64,000 nt of DNA from Hymenopellis radicata (taxonomy: Eukaryota > Basidiomycota > Agaricomycetes > Agaricales > Physalacriaceae): assembly GCA_015501595.1 (NCBI GenBank), contig JADNRX010000029.1, positions 221,977-285,976 of the forward strand. Direction: 5' to 3'. Position 1 is the stretch's first letter. Every line of letters starts with the position of its first letter. Made by a program: the position numbers and the translations under genes. Positions 56,829 to 64,000 of this stretch are shown one piece after another. The notes under the pieces were generated by a model that saw only the letters and a list, made by a program, of their open reading frames with translations, searched no databases and was not told the DNA's origin.

Positions 56829-57571
56829 TTATGGATACGGAACAATGTGACATCTAAATGCATGAACATCAGTCAACGAAATCTACATAGTAGTTGACAT
56901 ACCCAAGCATGCCACGACCACCCCACTTCTTTGGTACGAGAGTCAGGAAGACAACCTTATCTTCACGTAGGACCTTGATAGTAATACTCCGCTATTCGAT
57001 CATTGAGGTGAATAGAACGTTGTAAACTGAACGACGACGTACATTTTCATTAGCACCCACAAGCTCTGCAACTGCCTGAAGCGGAGAACCCTGCACTACG
57101 GGCCAAACTTGACAATGAGATCCTCACGCTTCAAGCCCTACCAGCGCTGACATCAATTTTTTGGAGATCTAGCCAGGAAGCACGCACCGCCTCCGCTGCA
57201 GGACTCCCCGGCGCCACGCCATTCACTTTCGCAAACGGCTTCTGCTCACCGTCCTCGGACGGCGGACCCTCCGTCTGCGCCACTATCATAGGATCATAGA
57301 CCCGCTCCAGCGCCGTCCCGATCTTGCTCATGACACCGCCCAGGTCGTTCCGCAGCTCAATGACCCTCACACGCGCGCCGCGGACAGCGTAAATATCGAT
57401 GTCTGCGCGTGGGAAGCCATCCGGGTCGACGAGCGGCGATTGCATCGTCGAGTTGTTCGCTTGGAGGATGGAGATCTGCGCTTCGAGCTCGGCTTCAATG
57501 GCTTCCTTTTCCGCTGTGAGAGAGCGAATCTGCTCGCGCGGACTGTCAGGCGAAGGAAGAGTGTAGCCCAT
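56829..57571 (-). CDS. NAS2: 26S proteasome assembly chaperone NAS2/PSMD9
   Basis: PDZ-domain chaperone that holds Rpt5 during base assembly. Chosen start is the Met of MGYTLPSPDSPREQIRSLTA (57571); an upstream in-frame Met at 57643 would add 24 residues. The coiled coil (EKEAIEAELEAQISILQAN) leads to the family signature PLVDPDGFPRADIDIYAVR and VIELRNDLGGVMSKI. The PDZ part runs FAKVNGVAPGSPAAEA, then GLKREDLIVKFGP, VVQGSPLQAVAELVGANEN, RSITIKVLREDKVVFLTLVP, KKWGGRGMLGCHIVPYP (stop 56829-56831). A one-base gap after FGP (plus 57099-57103) puts the exon out of frame; the protein around it is intact, so a sequence error is likely. Confidence 0.85.
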
Positions 57572-57951
57572 ACTTGAGAGTGGTGATGGTGGTACAAAAC
57601 AGAGATCGGATTTAGACGGTCGCGTCGTCGCGTCCGCGAACATTGCCCCAGTTAGCAACGTTAACCGTGGCACCGGTGCCTTGGAGTTGAACTGGTCAGG
57701 ACCGTCACGTCGTTAACTCGCGCCGTTGTTCAGCACTTGTGCGGACGATGGTAGCATATTTGCCTGTGAAGTTTGTGCTGACTGGTCTAAAACTTCAGCA
57801 GCGCCCCCGTAAATCAACATAATACAAGTATAAAAGTTTTACAGTGGTGGAATTAATCATGATTTATCGTGCGCCTATCGCCTCGCAGCATCCCGTCACT
57901 TCGCAAGGAACAGTAGATGCAGCTGTCTATATCACGAGAGGCTTATGTAGC
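57572..57951. other. Intergenic, 380 bp
   Basis: NAS2 promoter/5' leader and AT-richer DNA before the AKR C-terminal remnant. No motif recognised. Confidence 0.45.
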
Positions 57952-58106
57952 ATCTTGAGAAGAATGTTGCCGCGTTGGATGTGAAGCTCAGTGAAGGCGA
58001 TATCGGGGAGATTAGAAAGGCGGCAGATGAGGCGGATATTGTAGGTGAGAGGTATCCTCTGGGGATGCCGAATATGTCTTATGTCGACAGTCCACCGCTG
58101 AAGTGA
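57952..58106 (+). pseudogene. Aldo/keto reductase C-terminal remnant
   Basis: Reads HLEKNVAALDVKLSEGDIGE, IRKAADEADIVGERYPLGMP and NMSYVDSPPLK followed by a stop at 58104-58106. This is the terminal exon of an AKR13-type reductase (helix 8 and the GERYP tail). Only this exon is present; nothing upstream fits. It lies on the same strand as, and about 2.95 kb after, the N-terminal/middle remnant. Confidence 0.8.
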
Positions 58107-58500
58107 GGATAGGCTGTAGTTTATACATACCGATGGTATTCTATGATGATATATTTTGCATCGACCACGAACTGAATGGACTTTTTATCTGCGGGAGTCG
58201 TAATTAGCAGGCTGACAACGCTTGTGTGGACATGTGCCAGCAAATGCCAAAATCTAAGTCTTGAACGACACCTCGTATGTAGGGGGGGTATCGACAGCAT
58301 ATGGAATCACACAACGAAGGTCATAGCAGTGAGGTCAAATTTACGCCACATTGTCACAATTCTTGTCACGTAGCACACTGTCGGAGTTCCAACTCGGAAA
58401 TAGCCGTAAGTTCTAACTGTACAGTACATTACAAAGCTTCGGCAAAAGGCGGACACTATCTTTTCGTCGAGCACAACTCTGGTCATTAACTCAAGACAAT
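58107..58500. promoter_or_regulatory. Upstream region of the eS30 gene
   Basis: 394 bp without a gene. It must carry the eS30 promoter; no TATA box or recognisable ribosomal-protein element was identified. Confidence 0.4.
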
Positions 58501-59000
58501 ATGGGCAAAGGTCTGTCCGTCGTCCTCGCCGTCCTCCACGGTCTGCTCATCGCCTTCGTCTAGTTCACGGCTCCCTCGCTCGTGCTGGAAAAGTCAAGTC
58601 GCAGACGCCAAAGGTTGAGGCGCAGGAGAAAAAGAAAACTCCCAAGGGCCGGGCAAAGAAGAGAGTCCTATACAACCGTCGGTGAGTCTTGCAAATGGGT
58701 TTGCTCACCGTCGACGGCGTCGCTGACGACGACCTTTTTAGCTTCGTTAACGTTACAACATTACCTGGGGGCAAACGGCGAATGTGAGTCATCCTCCCTT
58801 TGTTCCAAGCTCCTCCTGGTCCTCTTCGCACCATGGATGATGATCCAACAATAACACGCATAGTTCACACTGAAACTAATCTGTTGACAAACAAGCATCT
58901 AACGTCTTTCGCTCCTATCTGACTTTTTTCCTTCTTCGTCGTCCGTCTCGAAATCATCGTACTTACTATGCTTTCCAGGAACCCCAATCCCGAGAAGTAG
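58501..59000 (+). CDS. RPS30: 40S ribosomal protein eS30
   Basis: Small basic ribosomal protein of the 40S head, 63 residues, the same length as yeast Rps30. Four exons. The first holds only MGK and one base (58501-58510), followed by a 53-nt intron; then [54 protein letters not shown] and the last exon NPNPEK (stop 58998-59000). There is no N-terminal ubiquitin-like (FUBI) fusion, as in yeast and unlike animals. The last intron, about 190 nt, is long for this genome. Confidence 0.95.
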
Positions 59001-60345
59001 ACGCCCTTGTTGCGATTTCACTTCTATGGGCACCACGCTATGCTATGCTGTATAATATGCCACGAATATCACGTCCAGGCGTCTTAACTCACTATCGTGA
59101 ATGAAGCTTTGCTACTTCTTCATAGTGCTCTTGCACATCGTGAACGTTCTACCATTCTCCTTTGTTCATCGCCATAGACAGTAGGAATGTTGGTATAATA
59201 TCGTCACTAGTGTGCAATAGCGACAGGGAACAACCGAGAGTCAGCCAACTCCTTGGTGCTTTCGTGTGTTCCGAGCACGCTGCCGCCAGAGTACGCCTCT
59301 GTGGAGTTTTTTTGAGTGGTTTATAGTGTTCATGCTTTGTGTGGGGTGGAGGGAGTGGGGACGTCTCGTGCGGCAGGAGTCCTTCTTTGAGTGGTGTCAT
59401 ATCTTCATGGGTGGCTCTTCTTGGGTGTGTTCTTGAGCAAATAAGTTTATTTTCTAGCTACAACACGGCAAGTACGGCGAGTATTTACTACAAAAGTCTA
59501 AGCGAGAGAGAAGTCTACTGATTGCACAGGCACATCTCGCTAAAGAGCACTTGTTAGCTCGTAGATCGTACACTGCTAGACAACGGACCAGTGGAATTCA
59601 CTGCGGGACCCGATCCTTTGATCCCACTGATGCGTGCACTGAATTCCGGTGCAGCGGCAATCCCTGCTTTCCAGTGTCTGGGGCAGAGGCCGTCAGCGAG
59701 TATCGTGATGAAACGCACTGGCTGAGATGGTGGTTATCAGTCGACTGTTCTCAGGGACCATTGATGACAGAATACCGCTGCCATCGCGTCGCACTGTTTC
59801 TCGTGCTTGTTTATAGTTGGATAATTAAGGAAACAACAATTAGGATAAGAATGAGTACGATACATGAAAGAATGTGCATTAATTTGTGAGATAGATAGTA
59901 ACAAGTTGAAACCCATTTCTGGAGGGCTTCAGGCGGAAAATTCTTCACCACGGCCAGGTGGTCCACCGGAACTGTCAGGAGCACTCGAACTACCAGCAGG
60001 ATTAGTACCGTGTAAAAGTCCTCTTACGTGAGTGCCAAGTGAACTAGAACCGAGTAGGATTCTAGTAGCTAAGTACGCACATAAAAGTAAAAGACAAGAT
60101 CCACTACTACCTAATTAGGAGTGATATATACCTACGTAATCTACCTGGGTCCATCCCTTACACACCCCCTCCTTGATTCGCTAACGGGGCCTAAACAACG
60201 CAAGCGAATCGAAACAGTAGCAATTCTTCGTATCGTAATTACATGACTTGTATCATATCCAATATCCAGTCGGCGCTACAGTAGCACCTTGTACAATAAT
60301 ATCCGGGTGTGCGCCACACACACTCGTAGAACCCCCGAAAGAGAA
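59001..60345. other. Gene-poor stretch downstream of eS30
   Basis: No confident gene. A 112-codon plus-strand frame (59551-59889) has no known domain. On the minus strand, 59811-59993 reads TVPVDHLAVVKNFPPEALQK, WVSTCYYLSHKLMHILSC and a hydrophobic end (IVLILILIVVSLIIQL, stop 59811-59813), like the last exon of a tail-anchored membrane protein. Its upstream exons could not be found, so it may be a relic. Confidence 0.4.
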
Positions 60346-60771
60346 CTAAGTGACCATTTCCACTTCCGTATCAACCGGCAATTCAGGCAGCGCTGGCGCA
60401 TTTCCAAGCGAAATAGAATCCAGCGAAATCCCCACCAAATCTCTTGCAGCGATGAACGTGTCTTGGCGACAATGTGTGAATAACGGATGCTCGCCAAAGT
60501 GGCGCCACTCGTGGTCAGCCGAAGTACGTGCCCGAGATGTCAAAGTACCCTCCTCAGCCATATCGCGTGTCGTAAACCGGTCCACACCTTCCATGAAAAC
60601 CTCTCTATCCATCACGGTACACAGGCGCTCCTTCTCGTTCTCCGAAAACACGATCCAGCCTTCCCACTCGGGAGAAGATGTGAACCTGTACGTGTCCAGC
60701 CATCGCAAACGGTCATCATCAATCATCGTCTAAAACTTCCTCGCCTCCTCGCCCGCCGTACGCACATAGTA

Positions 60772-61152
60772 CTGTAGTATTTCGACCATAGGTTCACAGA
60801 GTGTAACCTGTGACCTCATGAACATGTTATTTAACATGTTCATGCTGGCCAAAAGTGTGTGACCTAAAAAAATTATATTTATTGAGATTTTTAACTTTCT
60901 GCTTTTTTAGCTTAATTTTACCTATAAAGTAGATGCAAACAGCAGAAATAGACAATTTTCATCATAAATAGTGTAAAATGGAAGAAAAAACTACTAAAAT
61001 TAGGCCGAAGAAGCAAAATTTAGATCAAGTCAGATTTGTGATTGATTTTAGACATGTTCACAGGGCCCTGTGACCTAGTGACCAACTACAATTAGGTTCG
61101 CATCATGAGGCCTCGTGACCTGTGACGCGAACCTATGGTAGTAATACTACAG
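60772..61152. mobile_element. 381-bp TIR element (MITE), TA target site
   Basis: Terminal inverted repeats of 24 bp: left CTGTAGTATT-TCG-ACCATAGGTTC (60772-60795), right its reverse complement with ACT in the middle (61129-61152); 22 of 24 match. TA flanks both ends (60770-60771, 61153-61154). The interior is AT-rich, unlike the host DNA, and has no coding frame. It carries a near-perfect 28-bp palindrome (60817-60844, 13-bp arms). TA duplication and size suggest a non-autonomous Tc1/mariner-type element. Deleting one TA plus the element rejoins the host frame as NQLE-YYVRTAGEE. Confidence 0.85.
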
Positions 61153-61888
61153 TACTCGAGTTGATTATGCGCCCAAGGATACATCAAATCCCAGATCTTC
61201 TTTGTCCAACCATTAACACAACCAAGATGCGCGATATGCAGCTCGGAAATCTCCTTCCCTAAGCTGATGGAAAACCTCTTCATCGTCGGGACAGGAATGA
61301 TGGGACAGCAAATCCTCAGCTTCTCGCGCGCTTCCACGGATAAAGCCGTCTTCGTATCCACCAAACGATTGTGGTCGCGGACCAATTCGAAAGCCAAACC
61401 GGGGAGACTAGCGACAGTTACCAGAGCTCTGTTGAACTGGTAACGTTGGCTCTGCTGCGCACAGGTCAAGGTGCGGCCATATTGGCCGCGAATCGAGGGA
61501 GCAATCACAGTAGCAATCATCTGTGCTGCCACTGACGCGCCATAAGCGCGTAAAGCCGTGTCGAAAATGACACCATGCATACAAGAGGCAGTGCTGGGGG
61601 AATGATGAGCCAGGACGCTGAGCGCGAAATTACGCGCATTCCAACGATCTCCAATCAAGTCGTTGATGTCAGGGATGGGCATGTTAAAAGGAGGTAACAC
61701 CGGTATGGCAGCGTCCGTACCACACGTAGCATACGTGCTGGCAATGTCTTCACCATGATCAAGGCCCCACTATACAGAGCGCGCCATAACGGCATCCCAA
61801 AGTAGAGGCACCATGCGCGACGCCATCATATAAATGTGCGCAACTATGATAGCCCGCGGTATTCAACCTAGAGATCACCACGAGTTGC

Positions 61889-62000
61889 ATGAGTCTGGAG
61901 AGTACTCGTGAATCAACTCGGACTCGCAGGGTCAAATACTCGACTCGACTCGACTCGTGAGTCAGGGGGACTCGAGTCAGGCGAGAGTCATGAACAGCCT
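61889..62000. repeat. Direct repeat copy 1 (ACTCG-rich), inside the 408-bp element
   Basis: Starts ATGAGTCTGGAGAGTACTCG and ends AGTCATGAACAGCCT. It differs from copy 2 at only a handful of positions and contains a CGACTCGACTCGACTCG run. Confidence 0.85.
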
Positions 62001-62100
62001 AAGGCTAATATCTGACTCGTGTCCTGACTCGTGTTGACTCGTGCATGAACACATGAATCAATGAAAATACCCATAAGGTTTAACTACAGCAATATACTAG

Positions 62101-62212
62101 ATGAGTCTGGAGAGTACTCGCGAATCAACTCGGACTCGCAGGGTCACATACTCGACTCGACTCGACTCGTGAGTCAAGGGGACTCGAGTCATGCGCGAGT
62201 CATGAACAGCCT
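62101..62212. repeat. Direct repeat copy 2 (ACTCG-rich), inside the 408-bp element
   Basis: Same 112-bp unit as 61889-62000, offset 212 bp. The 100-bp spacer between the copies includes TGACTCGTGTCCTGACTCG and an A/T-rich part without the motif. Confidence 0.85.
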
Positions 62213-62460
62213 TTGACCCCCATGAGTACTCGCCTGATGAGTCACGAATCGACTCGAGTCAGGACTCGTGGTGATCTCTATTCCAACCGCTGAGACGGCT
62301 TTCAATAATGTGAAAGCCATCCTCCAACTCTTCCTTCGTCCTGGGCACACCGCGACACCAGTAATGCGCAGGATCGGTGCGAATCCAAGGAGTCGTTTCC
62401 CCTGCTGTGTGTCCGGCATCTGGCCTCTCCGCGGCCCAAGGGACCAGTACCTAAGCTTGC

Positions 62461-64000
62461 CTGGCATGTTTGGGGAAGCAAACAGACGCCTCTTGCCCAT
62501 AAAGCAAGAGGAAGCCCATGGGCACGGTGATGGTCTAACAACCGCACCGATACTTACTGAGAATGGGAGTAGAGAGCGGAAATGCCACTGGGAGGTATAA
62601 CCCTCCCAAAGTCGACGTAATGCGACGAGCAGCACCACTAGCTGGGCTGTACAATACCGGTAGTTCTTACAAAAATAAGAACACAAATGTCTCAAGGACA
62701 ACGGTATAGGCCACGGCAAAGGCCGGCCGCTCTCTACGGGCAACCACAATGCCAAACCGAACAACATGATGAGCCAACCGTGGACCCACTCCCTGCACCC
62801 AACACAAAGCGTAAAACACGCCAACGACACTGAACGCGGTGCGGAAGAAGGAGAAATCGCCGCTGGGCACCAACATGCGCGGTCCGCCAAGTACCCCAGG
62901 CTAGCTGCGAGACGCCTGGCTCTGCCTTCGAGGACGGTGGAGAGGGCCAGAGCATGGAGGCCGACACACCCATCAAGCCCGCCCACAAGTCTAGCTGACA
63001 GAGTGGAGGGTAACTCCCGCCAAAACCCGCACGACGACGACATGATGGAGGACCCCACTGAGGGTACGTCTCTCCATGGCGCGCAGTACTACAAGCTCCA
63101 GGACAATGTCGAGAAATCGCGCCCGCACCCCTACAATCCCCCTCATCCATCTAACCGGCATCGCAGACATGCGGGCCTCAGCTGCCAAACTTATAAGGAC
63201 ATCTCACACGTAGACGGTAGAGGCAGACTACCCATGGCCGATATCCCGGCGTGGCAGCGCCCTACGAAAGATACCACCTACGGCCCGATGGGCAAGTCGA
63301 GGCCGCAGGAGCAGAGCACAGAGAGCAGCGCCTTCCGTGAAAGTAGCTCCGTGTCAATGCAGAGGTCGCGGTCAGGGATACTAGAGTTGGTACCACCCTC
63401 ACATTCGTTACATCTATTGCGCGTAAACTGAAATGTATATATCCAATACTAATGCAAATGCTTTTGCCCACTATAATACAATATCACTCAACTCATAGGT
63501 AGAATAGGTAGTCTGGTGGATGAAAGGTAACCTTGCGGAGATGGATTTACTGATGCTTTGGTGTAGCGAACTGAGTAGACAGGTAAGTTTCGCAAGCTGA
63601 GGAACTGAGTATGTTCTGGCTCGGCACGCGACCACGTGGTCCGTACTGGCAGCCCCGGTAAGTCCCAGCACTTGAATGTGCTGGGGCAACTTCACAAAAA
63701 ACCTCTTCTAATACAACTGATAATGAACACACTAACTTTTTGGGCGGGTAGGCAACGGTTCGAGCGCTTCTCCCTAGGAGGTGCCACGAGTTTTACTGTC
63801 GGCTCGCGCACTGAGGATGAGGGGGGACTCTACGGAGATAGAGCTGCATCATCGCGAGCAGCCCCGACAGCAAACATCGCGTCGGAATGGGCAATACCAG
63901 CCCAGCAGGACCTGCTAACCCAGGACTGCAGAATCATCATGCACGAGATTCCCGGGTACCAATGCAGGACCCGCGCCAATCAATAGATAGCGAAGACGTG
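62461..64000. other. Unresolved GC-rich, decayed end of the window
   Basis: Long overlapping frames exist on both strands (plus 62766-63431, 221 codons; minus 62189-63058, 289 codons), but neither shows a domain and each lies opposite the other. The strand carrying the dead gene may continue upstream here. A plus-strand frame at 63636-63986 is likewise anonymous. A small perfect hairpin, CCCAGCAC-6-GTGCTGGG, lies at 63664-63685. I cannot support a gene. Confidence 0.35.

Larger units (their letters stand above)
61871..62278. mobile_element. 408-bp TIR element with internal ACTCG-rich direct repeats, TA target site
   Basis: Perfect 15-bp terminal inverted repeats: GAGATCACCACGAGT (61871-61885) and ACTCGTGGTGATCTC (62264-62278). 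TA lies on both sides (61869-61870, 62279-62280). The body is dominated by ACTCG/CGAGT motifs and two 112-bp direct repeats. No coding capacity. It lies inside the same dead gene as the 381-bp element but shares no sequence with it, so two families are present. Confidence 0.85.
60346..62460 (-). pseudogene. Decayed multi-exon gene of unknown family, hit by two TIR elements
   Basis: Minus-strand coding pieces line up in order: PWAAERPDAGHTAGETTPWI, DPAHYWCRGVPRTKEELEDG, FHIIESRLSGWN (62460-62282); element 2; then AIIVAHIYMMASRMVPLLWD, AVMARSV, an in-frame TAG, WGLDHGEDIASTYATCGTDA and a long open part (61700-61157) ending TKKIWDLMYPWAHNQLE. Next comes element 1; then YYVRTAGEEARKF and, after a possible intron, MIDDDRLRWLDTYRFTSSPE down to ELPVDTEVEMVT (stop 60346-60348). 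No known domain was recognised; the style suggests a lineage-specific agaricomycete family. The stop codon and two insertions make it a pseudogene, unless element 1 is spliced out. Confidence 0.65.

Noticed and set aside
62766..63431. 221-codon plus-strand frame near the window end
   Set aside because: GC-rich, no domain, overlapped by equally long frames on the opposite strand; cannot be told from chance.
63664..63685. Hairpin CCCAGCAC/GTGCTGGG as a tRNA or other RNA gene
   Set aside because: Only one 8-bp stem; no cloverleaf, no A/B box and no conserved loop could be found.

Overview
This window is nuclear DNA from a filamentous basidiomycete, most likely an agaricomycete. Genes lie on both strands at roughly 2 kb spacing. 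Nearly all are cut by 45-60 nt GT-AG introns, many with a CTAAT/CTGAC-like branch site. Families typical of Agaricomycetes are present: an F-box-like protein with a CPxCG start, a FunK1-like kinase, a CBM5/12-plus-DM9 protein, a CipC-like protein and a tetraspan protein with an N-terminal CCC motif. No operons, CRISPR arrays, rRNA genes or recognisable tRNAs were seen.

Layout. 1-12.6 kb: 3' part of an ABCB half-transporter, a glycine-rich RRM protein, an HMG-box transcription factor, a PDK1-type kinase, a tetraspan protein and a CipC-like protein. 12.8-19 kb: COG5, ILV6 and the CBM5/12-DM9 protein. 19-20.1 kb: a non-coding block of GCGCATA palindromes. 20.1-27 kb: a long UBE3D-type E3, head to head with SAD1/USP39, then an F-box protein. 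27.4-39.4 kb: an alpha/beta hydrolase, the urea transporter DUR3, a CBM21 PP1-targeting subunit, APC8/CDC23, a single-pass membrane protein, mitochondrial pyruvate carrier MPC2, a small membrane protein and a small CxxC protein. 39.8-43.6 kb: a STE-like kinase flanked by an intact 110-residue gene and a broken copy of its second exon. 44-54.2 kb: an MFS sugar transporter, a DCAF7-type WD40 protein, a CNT nucleoside transporter, the GGTase-I beta subunit and NOT2. 54.6-59 kb: two remnants of an aldo/keto reductase, a FunK1-like kinase, the proteasome chaperone NAS2/PSMD9 and ribosomal protein eS30. 59-64 kb: gene-poor, decayed DNA.

The most interesting part is 60.3-62.5 kb. A decayed minus-strand gene of unknown family carries an in-frame TAG and two different short terminal-inverted-repeat elements (381 and 408 bp). 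Each is flanked by TA. Removing the first restores the host reading frame exactly.

Most genes are housekeeping: signalling, Golgi tethering, branched-chain amino-acid synthesis, splicing, cell cycle, mRNA turnover, proteasome assembly and translation. They look like unlinked neighbours rather than one pathway. Several otherwise good genes (ABC transporter, UBE3D, CNT, NAS2) need a one-base correction to stay in frame, which suggests residual indels in the assembly; each site needs read-level checking.
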